A stretch of 40,757 nucleotides of DNA. It comes from JBCFBK01 sp038562555. GTDB taxonomy: Bacteria; Bacteroidota; Bacteroidia; Bacteroidales; Prolixibacteraceae. The first letter of the stretch is position 1; the number at the start of each line of letters is the position of its first letter. Position numbers and translations under genes: made by a program. The notes under the pieces are model-generated. The model had not been told where the DNA came from. It saw only the letters and a list, made by a program, of their open reading frames with translations, and did not search any database. This document shows, one piece after another, positions 17,404 through 25,278 of this stretch. Where the stretch lies: assembly GCA_038562555.1 (NCBI GenBank), contig JBCFBK010000052.1, positions 1-40,757 on the forward strand, in the 5' to 3' direction.

Positions 17404-17808
17404 TTTAAAAGGGTTTAACTTGTTAATAACTATCGGGTCTGAATTAGTTCTAAAGGTCTCGCAATTTATACATAAGACAGATTCATTCTTCAAATGTCAG
17501 TAAATTTTTTTTATTTACGTATAATTTTGAATATGAATTTATTAAAAAACGTTCATCTGCATGTTTTATTGCAAGTCACCTTCATTTTGCCGGGGAGCGG
17601 GAGCGATTATTTGTACAAAAGCTCTTTTTTGTTGCACCCTTATCGGGCGATTACCCTGTCTGAAAGGCCGATTTTCATGCGAATGAACTAACCGGGACGG
17701 AATGCCGGCATGCTGACATGTTTGTTTTAGAAATTCAGGCAAGATGTTTCATCCTTTACTGCAAAAAGCAATACTTCTTCTGTATATCTTTGGCAGAAAA
17801 ATCAGCAT
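17404..17808. other. Intergenic, 405 bases, no gene supported
   Basis: Holds the upstream regions of the small lipoprotein (minus) and murB (plus). TAATTTTG at 17522-17529 matches a -7 element but lacks a -33. TATCTTTG at 17785-17792 is a good -7 for murB, with the RNA start close to ATG 17809. A 52-codon ATG frame from 17533 has no features arguing for a real protein. Confidence 0.6.
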
Positions 17809-18828
17809 ATGGTTCGCTTTGAAAAGAATTTTTCACTTCAAAAATACAATACGTTCGGTCTGAACGCCAGGTCCCGTTATTATTTTGAGTTTACGGAAGA
17901 AGAGGATTTACCGGCCTTCCTTTGTCGTTTCGAAGAATGGCCGGGCTCGCCCCTTCTTTTTTTGGGAGGGGGAAGTAACCTGCTTTTCAGGGGCGATTTC
18001 GAAGGACTTGTCCTGCACGTGAGTATTCCGGGAATAAAAATGCTTCGTGAGGATGATCGCCATGTCTGGCTGGAGGCGGGGGCGGGAGAGACCTGGGATA
18101 ATTTTGTGTTGTGGTGTGTTAATGCCGGTTACTCCGGTGTTGAAAATCTCTCACTGATTCCGGGAAATGTGGGTGCCGCGCCTGTGCAAAATATCGGAGC
18201 ATATGGTATTGAAGTAAGGGAGTCTGTTTCATTGGTGAAAGGCTTCGACCTGAAGTCCTTCGAATTTTTGGAAATACCGGCCGAATCCTGCGAATTCAGC
18301 TACCGTGACAGTATTTTTAAAAGGCGGTTAAAGGGCAGGTTCATTGTTACCTCTGTTGTTTTTAAATTAAATAAATTTGCGGCGTTCAAACTGAGTTATG
18401 GTGACTTAAAAGAGGAGGTTGAAAAATTGGGCGGAGTAAATCTGAGCCATGTCAGGGAAGCCGTTATAGCCATTCGCAGGAGAAAATTACCTGATCCTGA
18501 AATCCTGGGGAACGCCGGCAGTTTTTTTAAAAACCCTCTCGTGCAACAGGATCAGGCTGAAGAATTGAAAGCAGCATTCCCATCGCTTCCGGTTTACCCG
18601 GCGGGCGATGGATACGCCAAGCTTGCGGCCGGTTGGCTGATTGAGCAATGCGGGTGGAAAGGCTACAGAATGGGGGATGCCGGTGTACACGAGAAACAGG
18701 CACTGGTTTTGGTGAATTACGGACATGCGACAGGTGAACAGTTGCTGGAACTCTCCCGGAGGATCAGAGAGTCGGTCAGGGGCCGTTTTTCCGTTGATCT
18801 TGAACCGGAAGTAATGCTAATCGGGTAG
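17809..18828 (+). CDS. murB: UDP-N-acetylenolpyruvoylglucosamine reductase MurB
   Basis: FAD enzyme that uses NADPH to reduce UDP-GlcNAc-enolpyruvate to UDP-MurNAc, the second committed step of peptidoglycan precursor synthesis in the cytosol. The 339-residue protein shows the FAD-binding phrases NTFGLNARSR, LFLGGGSNLLF and LSLIPGNVGAAPVQNIGAYG, then the active-site Tyr-Arg in YRDSIF (165-166), the proton-donor Ser in NAGSFFKNP (238) and the terminal Glu in LEPEVMLIG (334). The tyrosine loop identifies a type I enzyme like that of E. coli. Length is standard. Converges on the small exported protein with only 2 bases between stops. Confidence 0.96.
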   Translation: MVRFEKNFSLQKYNTFGLNARSRYYFEFTEEEDLPAFLCRFEEWPGSPLLFLGGGSNLLFRGDFEGLVLHVSIPGIKMLREDDRHVWLEAGAGETWDNFVLWCVNAGYSGVENLSLIPGNVGAAPVQNIGAYGIEVRESVSLVKGFDLKSFEFLEIPAESCEFSYRDSIFKRRLKGRFIVTSVVFKLNKFAAFKLSYGDLKEEVEKLGGVNLSHVREAVIAIRRRKLPDPEILGNAGSFFKNPLVQQDQAEELKAAFPSLPVYPAGDGYAKLAAGWLIEQCGWKGYRMGDAGVHEKQALVLVNYGHATGEQLLELSRRIRESVRGRFSVDLEPEVMLIG

Positions 18829-18830
18829 GG

Positions 18831-19358
18831 CTAATCGGTGGGTGGCTTTTTCTTTTCAGGCGAGCCCAGTTGAAGAAGCGGGATAGTTACTCCCGGATTT
18901 ATTTTGTCGTTGTCGTAGGGATTTTCATTTGTGCGGTGATAAGGCTTGATAATGATTTGGTTATCAATATCTTTTTTAACCTGTTTCATACTTTCCGCTA
19001 CGTTTTTCTTTTCTTTTTCATAGTTTCCGCTGGAAATGGCTTTTAGAACGTATGTGCGGTAGGGGATGTAGAGTTTCACCAGGCCTTTTATTCCGGGGCG
19101 GGTATAGATTATATGCGGTGTCAGGGAAACATGATTGACCATCAGAGAATCACCCGGCTGAAGAACGGTTCTGAAATAACCGTCGCTATCGGTGGTGACG
19201 ATACGTGATGTCCGGTAATTGATGAGGTGTGCATTTTCGGCAGGGAGCGAATCTTCGGAAAAAATATGTCCTTCCAGGACCATATCTTTTTTCTGCAAAT
19301 CCTGGGAAAATGCTAAAACTGAATAAAATAATAAAAACAATGGTAATAAAGGCCTCAT
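18831..19358 (-). CDS. Small exported protein with CarboxypepD_reg-like domain
   Basis: Predicted periplasmic or surface protein, 175 residues. MRPLLPLFLLFYSVLAFSQ is a signal peptide. A single Ig-like CarboxypepD_reg-like fold follows (about residues 25-110): LEGHIFSEDSLPAENAHL, then TDSDGYFRTVLQPGDSLMV. The last 65 residues are a charged tail (KEKKNVAESMKQVKKDIDNQ) ending in Lys/Pro. Such single domains are common in Bacteroidota and have no assigned activity. The promoter (19369-19401) puts the RNA start only a few bases before the ATG, so the message may be nearly leaderless. It lies between murB and mltG, but a wall role is only suggested by position. Confidence 0.75.
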   Translation of the reverse strand: MRPLLPLFLLFYSVLAFSQDLQKKDMVLEGHIFSEDSLPAENAHLINYRTSRIVTTDSDGYFRTVLQPGDSLMVNHVSLTPHIIYTRPGIKGLVKLYIPYRTYVLKAISSGNYEKEKKNVAESMKQVKKDIDNQIIIKPYHRTNENPYDNDKINPGVTIPLLQLGSPEKKKPPTD

Positions 19359-19368
19359 ATTTTTTCTT

Positions 19369-19401
19369 CAAAAATATTCTAAAATTCCTGAATCACGACA
19401 A
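19369..19401 (-). promoter_or_regulatory. Promoter of the CarboxypepD_reg-like gene
   Basis: On the minus strand TTTG (complement of 19399-19402), a 22-base spacer, then TATTTTTG (19369-19376). The RNA start should be near 19363, about 5 bases from the start codon at 19358. Confidence 0.65.
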
Positions 19402-19452
19402 ATACGCTGATATAAAATAACGGAACTACCGGTTGGAAGTTCAATATCAGAG

Positions 19453-19482
19453 GCAAGACGCAAGACACAGGACACAGGACAC
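19453..19482. repeat. Degenerate 7-base tandem array A4
   Basis: In phase: GCAAGAC, GCAAGAC, ACAGGAC, ACAGGAC, then AC. Its reverse complement matches the array at 36728-36776 apart from one extra heptad there. It sits in the short spacer after the mltG stop. Confidence 0.85.
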
Positions 19483-19488
19483 GATTTC

Positions 19489-20550
19489 TTATTCCCAGAT
19501 ATTTTGGGCGTTTAGTGCATCCTGGTACCGTTTGGCATTCCGGGCATGTTCGCGGTGAGTACGGGCAAAATTGTGGTAGCCGGAGAAATCTTCGCGTGCG
19601 CACATAAAAAGATAATCGTTTTTATCGGCGTTCAGAACGGCATCAATACTTGATATTTCGGGGAAATTAATTGGACCGGGCGGAAGACCTGCGTATTTGT
19701 AAGTATTATACGGCGAGTCTGTTTCGAGGTGTTTATTGAGTATCCTTCTGATCGCAAAATTGCCAAGCGCAAATTTAATGGTCGGATCGGCCTGAAGGGG
19801 CATCCCGTTTCTGATCCGGTTCAGGTACAGGCCGGCAACAACAGGTTTTTCTTCTGGCTTGATCGTCTCTTCCTGGACGATCGATGCAACCGTGATTACT
19901 TCTACCGGAGTGAGGTTTATTGCTTTAGCTTTTGTTTTTCTTTCACTGTTCCAGAAGCGGTCGTATTCTTTTTTCATTCGCTCAGTGAATTTTTCAGGAG
20001 TTGTGGTCCAGTACATCTGGTAAGTATTTGGAATAAACATGGCATGAAAAGAGTGTTTATTGAACCCCATCTTTGCAATTACCGCCGAATCGTTCAGGTG
20101 AGCGATCAGAGATGATGAGTCTGCTGCTATATAACGCGACACTTTCCCCGCGAGTTCTTCCATAAACCGGAGATTATTGAAAACGATCCATACGGCTGCC
20201 TGGTTGCCCGCTTTTAGCATATTGACCAGTTGGTTCGAGTTTTGGCCCTTGTCGAATCTGTATTTTCCAGCCTTTATGTGTGCCGGATAATCTTTTTTTC
20301 GCGAAACCCAGCGGAACGCTTTTTCATCGCGCAGAATTTTTTTTATCCGCAGGGAATCCAGCACCTGTTCGTAATCCGATCTGTGTGGTATGATGATTGT
20401 ACCCGGGTTCTCCACATTGTCCCGGAAAACGTACCTGTAAAGCTGATATGCCCTGAGCCCGGCCACAATAAAGGCGACAGTAGTCAAAATTATCAGCAGC
20501 TTGTTGAATCTGGGATAGAGTAAAAGACGGTTATGCTTTTTAAAATCCAT
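19489..20550 (-). CDS. mltG: Endolytic murein transglycosylase MltG (YceG-like)
   Basis: Membrane-anchored lytic transglycosylase that cuts nascent glycan strands in the periplasm and sets their length. 353 residues: a short cytosolic start (MDFKKHNRLLLYPRFN), one membrane anchor (about 14-34, LLIILTTVAFIVAGLRAY), a LysM-like region and the YceG domain with the catalytic Glu in ASIVQEETIKPEEKPVVAGL (about residue 226), LQADPTIKFALG, YNTYKYAGLPPGPI and HREHARNAKRY. Start: the frame extends to an ATG at 20571, but that codon overlaps the -7 element TAATTTTG (minus strand, 20569-20576), so translation must begin at 20550. Confidence 0.92.
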   Translation of the reverse strand: MDFKKHNRLLLYPRFNKLLIILTTVAFIVAGLRAYQLYRYVFRDNVENPGTIIIPHRSDYEQVLDSLRIKKILRDEKAFRWVSRKKDYPAHIKAGKYRFDKGQNSNQLVNMLKAGNQAAVWIVFNNLRFMEELAGKVSRYIAADSSSLIAHLNDSAVIAKMGFNKHSFHAMFIPNTYQMYWTTTPEKFTERMKKEYDRFWNSERKTKAKAINLTPVEVITVASIVQEETIKPEEKPVVAGLYLNRIRNGMPLQADPTIKFALGNFAIRRILNKHLETDSPYNTYKYAGLPPGPINFPEISSIDAVLNADKNDYLFMCAREDFSGYHNFARTHREHARNAKRYQDALNAQNIWE

Positions 20551-20568
20551 TTGTGGCTGTTTTATACA

Positions 20569-20576
20569 CAAAATTA
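20569..20576 (-). promoter_or_regulatory. -7 element of mltG
   Basis: TAATTTTG on the minus strand; the RNA start would be near 20562, leaving a leader of about 12 bases. No clear -33. Confidence 0.5.
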
Positions 20577-20694
20577 ATTTTTTCCGTGAATCGCTGACAG
20601 ATGTTCTTCTTCTTTAATTTTTTTCAAAATGTAAATTCCTGCCTTCCGGTTAACGCAAATTCAGTATTTTCGTACGCATAAAATTTAAAAGAAT

Positions 20695-21882
20695 ATGCAT
20701 CAGGTAAAATTAGCAGACAATATTTATTATTTAGGTTATAACGATCGGCGGACGCATCTGTTCGAGAACATCTGGCCACTCCCGTACGGAGTTTCATACA
20801 ATTCTTACCTGGTTGCAGATGAAAAGGTTGCTCTGATCGATACGGTTGAACGCCGTTATATCGATGATTATCTGAACGACATCGATCAGATCTTACAGGG
20901 ACGCACAGTTGATTATCTTATTATTAACCATATGGAACCGGACCACTCCGGTGCCTTGTGTGCAATTGTCGGTAAATACCCGGGGATTATACTGGTGGGA
21001 AATAAAAAAACTTTTGGTTTCATTGAAGCCCTGTACGAGGAACCGGTAAACATGATGGAGGTGTACGACGGGTCGGTTTTGAGTCTTGGTCAGACGCAGT
21101 TCCAGTTTCAAACGATCCCCATGGTGCACTGGCCTGAAACGATGGTGAGTTATGACGAAACCCATGGCATTCTGTTTTCAGGAGACGCATTTGGTGGTTT
21201 TGGCACGCTCGACGGTGGCGTTTTTGACGACGAAGTCAATCTGACCTTTTACGAAGAAGAAATCATGCGCTATTTTACAAATATTGTCGGGAAGTATTGT
21301 CCGCATACCCAACGGGCTATCCGGAAGCTGGAATCACTGGACGTGCGGATGATAGCGCCCACGCACGGGTTGATTTGGCGTACAGACCTGAACTGGATTC
21401 TTGACCGCTACAACCGGTGGAGCACTTACACGACCGAACCGGGTGCCGTGGTCGTTTACGGATCCATGTACGGGAGTACAGAGAAAATGGCGGAGGTTAT
21501 TGGCCGCCAGCTTGCTGTCAGAGGAATCAGGAACATTCGTGTCTACGATTCTTCAAAAACGCACGCGTCGTATATCATCAGCGATATTTTTAAGTTCAGG
21601 GGATTAATTGTCGGAAGTTGTGCCTATAACAACGAAATGTTTCCACCGGTGGAATCATTGCTCCTTAAAATCCGGCACATGGGGATCCGGGATCATTACC
21701 TGGGTATTTTTGGTAATTATTCCTGGAATGGCGGAGGCGTAAAAAATCTCAGGAAGTTTGCTGATGAAATCAAATGGGATCTGGTTTATGAGCCTGTTGA
21801 AGAAAAGGGCGTCCTTAAACTGCCTCATTTTGAGGAATGTATAAAGCTGGCTGATGCGATGGCTGATAAACTTTTGAATTGA
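20695..21882 (+). CDS. fprA: A-type flavodiiron protein (FprA-like O2/NO reductase)
   Basis: Cytosolic enzyme that reduces O2 to water and/or NO to N2O at a non-haem di-iron site, with electrons passed through FMN; protects anaerobes. 395 residues in two domains. The beta-lactamase-like domain (1-245) carries the iron ligands His79, Glu81, Asp83 and His84 (NHMEPDHSG), His145 (MVHWPETM), Asp164 (SGDAFGGFG) and His224 (PTHGLIW). The flavodoxin domain (about 252-395) starts VVVYGSMYGSTEKMAE and has GSCAYNNEMFPP. It lacks a fused rubredoxin or flavin reductase, so it needs an external donor; the 35942-36673 product is a good candidate. A weak -7 (TATTTTCG, 20665-20672) precedes it. Confidence 0.93.
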   Translation: MHQVKLADNIYYLGYNDRRTHLFENIWPLPYGVSYNSYLVADEKVALIDTVERRYIDDYLNDIDQILQGRTVDYLIINHMEPDHSGALCAIVGKYPGIILVGNKKTFGFIEALYEEPVNMMEVYDGSVLSLGQTQFQFQTIPMVHWPETMVSYDETHGILFSGDAFGGFGTLDGGVFDDEVNLTFYEEEIMRYFTNIVGKYCPHTQRAIRKLESLDVRMIAPTHGLIWRTDLNWILDRYNRWSTYTTEPGAVVVYGSMYGSTEKMAEVIGRQLAVRGIRNIRVYDSSKTHASYIISDIFKFRGLIVGSCAYNNEMFPPVESLLLKIRHMGIRDHYLGIFGNYSWNGGGVKNLRKFADEIKWDLVYEPVEEKGVLKLPHFEECIKLADAMADKLLN

Positions 21883-22028
21883 TATTTGTCATTGTGTTGT
21901 GCATCAGTAACAGCAAATAAAATATCAATCATTAACGGCCGGATTACAGTTTTCGAAATGCATTATTCACATAATCTGATGGTTGTGTGAAGTTATGAAA
22001 AAGTTAAATAATAATTTCATATTTAGCA

Positions 22029-22057
22029 TTTGTTAAATCAGGAAATTGCTAATTTTA
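22029..22057 (+). promoter_or_regulatory. Possible promoter for the structured RNA / SGNH hydrolase transcript
   Basis: TTTG at 22029-22032, a 17-base spacer, TAATTTTA at 22050-22057 (one mismatch to TAnnTTTG). The predicted RNA start, near 22064, leaves a leader of about 228 bases before ATG 22292. Confidence 0.4.
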
Positions 22058-22063
22058 GGAAGT

Positions 22064-22257
22064 CTTTTGGGAGAAATGAAACGAAATGTCGTCGTGACCG
22101 GTGGGTGAAAGACGACATGATGGATGAACCGCCGCTGACGGGGATCGAAAACAGAAACAAATTAAAACAAGCGCCGACAGAGCATTTATACGCTGCCACA
22201 TGAATTAATCAAAGCCTTAATTCATGATCGGATTAATTGTCTGTCAGGTGTAAAGCC
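22064..22257 (+). ncRNA. Candidate structured RNA (long leader or small RNA) upstream of the SGNH hydrolase gene
   Basis: Three long pairings stand out in the 409-base spacer 21883-22291. (1) ATGTCGTC (22086-22093) with GACGACAT (22111-22118), an 8-bp stem whose 17-base loop contains CGGTGG (22099-22104), able to pair with CCGCCG (22129-22134): a possible pseudoknot. (2) GCGCCGACAG (22171-22180) with CTGTC-A-GGTGT (22241-22251), ten pairs with a bulged A and two G-U, closing a junction. (3) Inside it, CATGAATTAA (22199-22208) with TTAATTCATG (22217-22226), a perfect 10-bp hairpin; AGC/GCT (22181-22183 / 22192-22194) may add a small arm. An A-rich linker (22147-22170) joins the two halves. I do not recognise a known riboswitch consensus. 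The part before 22029 shows nothing. Confidence 0.5.
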
Positions 22258-22291
22258 ATAAATTTTTATAAACATTTTGAACGATTAAACA

Positions 22292-23050
22292 ATGGAGCAG
22301 TCGAGAAGAGATTTTATCATGAATTCTGCGGTAAAGGTTGCGGGCGTTGCCGGTATTCCTATGATTTTAGCCGCCACTATGCCTTCGAAAAAAAAACAGC
22401 CTGAGGCTTCCGTGTTAAAGGATAAGGATATTATCCTGTTTCAGGGTGATTCAATCACCGATGCGGGAAGGGCCAGGAACGTGCAAAAGGCAAATGATCC
22501 GGGCGCTTTGGGGCATGGATACGCGTTGCTGGCCGCAGCCGCTTTGCTTGAAGGAATGCCTGAAAAGGATCTGACCGTTTTCAATCGCGGAATCAGTGGG
22601 AACAAGGTTTATCAGCTTGCGGAGCGATGGCAGGAGGATTGTCTGGATCTGAAACCTGGAATATTGAGTATTTTGATTGGGGTCAATGACTACTGGCACA
22701 AGCGCAACGGGAACTATGACGGGAATGTTGATGTCTATAAAAAAGATTACCGGGCCTTGTTAATCAGGACGAGAAAAGTGCTTCCGGATGCCACCATTAT
22801 TATCTGTGAACCATTTTCGGTTGAGGGGGGGACGGCAATTGGGGGAAGCTGGCAGGAGGAATTCGAGGCTTATCGTAAGGTTGCAGCTTCTCTGTCCAGG
22901 GAGTTTGGTACCCTGTTCATACCCTATCATACGATTTTTACTGAAGCCCTGAAGTACGCCCCTGCCGCTTACTGGAGTCCCGACGGGGTACATCCTTCCC
23001 TGGCCGGAGCCCAGCTCATGGCCAGCTCATGGCTGTCTGTTGTGAAATAA
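22292..23050 (+). CDS. Tat-exported SGNH/GDSL hydrolase
   Basis: Predicted esterase or lipase-fold hydrolase, 252 residues, possibly a carbohydrate acetylesterase. The N-terminus has a twin-arginine signal (SRRDFIMNSAVKVAGVAG), so it should be exported folded. The four SGNH blocks are present: catalytic Ser54 in FQGDSITDAG, the block II Gly region in NRGISGNKV, Asn132 in GVNDYW, and Asp231-His234 in SPDGVHPS. Length is typical for a single-domain enzyme. It stands alone between the flavodiiron gene and tkt, behind a long foldable leader, with a perfect terminator after it. The substrate cannot be told; rhamnogalacturonan or xylan acetylesterases share this layout. Confidence 0.87.
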   Translation: MEQSRRDFIMNSAVKVAGVAGIPMILAATMPSKKKQPEASVLKDKDIILFQGDSITDAGRARNVQKANDPGALGHGYALLAAAALLEGMPEKDLTVFNRGISGNKVYQLAERWQEDCLDLKPGILSILIGVNDYWHKRNGNYDGNVDVYKKDYRALLIRTRKVLPDATIIICEPFSVEGGTAIGGSWQEEFEAYRKVAASLSREFGTLFIPYHTIFTEALKYAPAAYWSPDGVHPSLAGAQLMASSWLSVVK

Positions 23051-23054
23051 ACGA

Positions 23055-23091
23055 ACAAAAGAAAAGCCGGGTACGCCGGCTTTTCTTTTGT
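23055..23091. terminator. Bidirectional intrinsic terminator, SGNH hydrolase / tkt
   Basis: A perfect 16-bp stem, ACAAAAGAAAAGCCGG (23055-23070) with its complement (23076-23091), 5-base loop. A-rich and T-rich arms serve both converging genes. Confidence 0.92.
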
Positions 23092-23104
23092 ATATCATAG
23101 TTAT

Positions 23105-25132
23105 TTACGCCAGGAGCGCTTTCACCTGGTTGTAGACATTCTGACCCGTAAATCCCAGCTTTTCATCGAGTACCGTGTAAGGCGCCGAAAAGCCAAAGGA
23201 AGTCATCCCGAATACTTTTCCGTCAGAACCGGTTAAACCTTCCAGGGTGACCGGAAGTCCGGCTGTCAGTCCGAATTTCTTAACTCCGGCCGGCAGCACG
23301 CTGTTTTGATAGCCGACGCTTTGGTTCCGGAATAAGCCTTCGGACGGAACCGATATGATCCGGCATTTAATGCCTTCATTTTCAAGCAAGGCTGCGCCTT
23401 CAACCAGTGTACTGACTTCAGACCCGCTGGCCAGCAGGATGACATCGGGTGTTCCTTCGGTGTCGGAAACAATATAAGCACCTTTTTCTGCCTGTAACGC
23501 TTCGGTATACCTGTTTCCTTTGGCGGGCAGGTTTTTGATGTTCTGGCGGGAAAGGATTAAAGCCGTTGGTGAAGATGTGTTTTCCATGGCCATTTTCCAT
23601 GAAACAGTCGCTTCTTCGGCATCGGCAGGCCGCAATACCAGTACGGAATTTTTTCCGTGGTGATTTTGAAGTTTTTCCATTAGTCTGATCTGAGCTTCCT
23701 GCTCAACGGGCTGGTGGGTCGGGCCATCTTCACCGACACGGAAGGCATCATGTGTCCAGATGTATTTTACCGGCAACTGCATCAGGGCAGCAAGACGTAC
23801 GGCAGGCTTCATATAATCTGAAAATACGAAGAAAGTTCCGCAGGCAGCGATTACTCCGCCGTGCAAAGCCATTCCGTTAACCAGACAGGCCATGGTAAGT
23901 TCGGAAACGCCGGACTGAAGGAATGAACCACTGAAGTCGCCCTTTTTAAAAGCAGTTGTTTTTTTGAGAAATCCGTCGGTTTTATCCGAATTGGAAAGGT
24001 CGGCCGAAGTTACGATCATATTTTCAACGGTACCTGCAAAGGCTGCCAGTACGGTTGATGAAGCCGCGCGAGTTGCCGAACCTGCTTTTTGAACGATTTT
24101 ACTGTAATCGAACGACGGCGCTTCTTTGGAGAAAAAGGTCTTGAGTTTTGCAGCCAGTTCAGGATTTGTTTTTTCCCATTCAGCCTGAACAGCTTTTTCC
24201 CGGGCAGCGGCCAGGATTAGCTCTTCCCTGCGCTTACTAAAAAGATCACGAACTTCGTCGAAGATAACGAAAGGATCATCGGGACTGCCATTCAGATTGG
24301 CGATGGTTTTGCTGAATGAGGCTCCTGCTTCACCCAGGGGCATCCCGTGAGTGGAACACTTTCGTTCAAAATTTTGACCGGTTTCAGTCAGGGCGCCTTT
24401 TCCCATCACGGTTTTTCCGATGATCAGGGTTGGCCTTTCCGTTTCTGCATGAGCGGTTTTCAGGGCGCCGCGAATAGCATCAATATCATTGCCATCGATT
24501 GTTACAACACGCCAACCCCACGCTTCATATTTTTTTGCTGTGTCTTCGCAGGTAACTTCCCAGGTTTCCGATGAAAGCTGTATGTCGTTCGAATCGAAAA
24601 ACATGATCAGGTTGCTCAAACCCAGGTTACCGGCGATACGCCCCGCTCCCTGGGAAATTTCCTCCTGGACTCCGCCGTCCGAAATGTAGGTGTAGATTTT
24701 ATGTGACATCCATTCCCCGAAACGCTGAACCAGAAACCGTTCGGCGATGGCCGCACCAACCGCCATGGTGTGTCCTTGTCCAAGTGGGCCGGATGTATTT
24801 TCAACCCCGCGGGTCACATCCAGTTCCGGATGCCCCGGAGTTACACTGTCCCATTGCCTGAAATTTTTCAGGTCTTCCATGGTATAATTCCCTGCCAGAG
24901 CCAGTGTCGAGTAGAGCATGGGTGACATATGCCCCGGATCAAGAAAAAAGCGGTCCCTGTTTATCCAGCTCATGTCGGTGGGGTCATAATTCAGGAATTC
25001 TGAATACAGGACACTGACAAAATCAGCTCCGCCCATAGCACCACCAGGATGGCCTGATTTAGCCTTTTCAACCATCGCAGCCGACAGAATACGGATATTG
25101 TCTGCTGCCTTTAGAATTAATTTGTTATTCAT
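23105..25132 (-). CDS. tkt: Transketolase
   Basis: Thiamine-diphosphate enzyme moving two-carbon units between sugar phosphates in the pentose phosphate pathway. 675 residues, full length. N-terminal ThDP-binding domain: SGHPGGAMGGADF, GPLGQGHTMAVGAA, then GGVQEEISQGAGRIAGNLGL with the GDG-type motif here as DGG and metal-binding FFDSNDIQL; STHGMPLG carries an active-site His. The central pyrimidine-binding domain has THDAFRVGEDGPTHQPVEQ with the catalytic Glu region nearby. C-terminal domain LASGSEVSTLVEGAALL. The promoter -7 TATTTTTG (minus strand 25179-25186) gives a leader of about 40 bases. Single gene, closed by the shared terminator. Confidence 0.96.
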   Translation of the reverse strand: MNNKLILKAADNIRILSAAMVEKAKSGHPGGAMGGADFVSVLYSEFLNYDPTDMSWINRDRFFLDPGHMSPMLYSTLALAGNYTMEDLKNFRQWDSVTPGHPELDVTRGVENTSGPLGQGHTMAVGAAIAERFLVQRFGEWMSHKIYTYISDGGVQEEISQGAGRIAGNLGLSNLIMFFDSNDIQLSSETWEVTCEDTAKKYEAWGWRVVTIDGNDIDAIRGALKTAHAETERPTLIIGKTVMGKGALTETGQNFERKCSTHGMPLGEAGASFSKTIANLNGSPDDPFVIFDEVRDLFSKRREELILAAAREKAVQAEWEKTNPELAAKLKTFFSKEAPSFDYSKIVQKAGSATRAASSTVLAAFAGTVENMIVTSADLSNSDKTDGFLKKTTAFKKGDFSGSFLQSGVSELTMACLVNGMALHGGVIAACGTFFVFSDYMKPAVRLAALMQLPVKYIWTHDAFRVGEDGPTHQPVEQEAQIRLMEKLQNHHGKNSVLVLRPADAEEATVSWKMAMENTSSPTALILSRQNIKNLPAKGNRYTEALQAEKGAYIVSDTEGTPDVILLASGSEVSTLVEGAALLENEGIKCRIISVPSEGLFRNQSVGYQNSVLPAGVKKFGLTAGLPVTLEGLTGSDGKVFGMTSFGFSAPYTVLDEKLGFTGQNVYNQVKALLA

Positions 25133-25178
25133 TCGTATATAACTTTATATATGATATTAGCTTACTTTGCGCCGATTG

Positions 25179-25186
25179 CAAAAATA
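25179..25186 (-). promoter_or_regulatory. -7 element of tkt
   Basis: TATTTTTG on the minus strand, an exact TAnnTTTG match, about 46 bases upstream of the start codon; -33 not clear. Confidence 0.5.
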
Positions 25187-25211
25187 AAACAATTCCGGCT
25201 AAAGTTCTGAT

Positions 25212-25255
25212 AAAAAAAGACCGGCAAGTTCAGCAAAACGCCGATACCGGCCGGT
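25212..25255 (-). terminator. Intrinsic terminator after serA
   Basis: Read on the minus strand, ACCGGC (from 25255) pairs with GCCGGT (ending 25220) and is followed by C and seven T. The 24-base loop contains a second inverted segment, so the actual fold may differ. It lies within 70 bases of the serA stop. Confidence 0.6.
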
Positions 25256-25278
25256 AATATTTTTTGGTTTCAGAGATC

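Noticed and set aside
17533..17691. 52-codon plus-strand frame in the murB upstream region
   Set aside because: No signal peptide, domain or leader; the -7-like element sits only a few bases before the ATG.
19453..19482. CRISPR-like short direct repeats
   Set aside because: Units are 7 bases with no spacers and no cas genes; they drift unit by unit.
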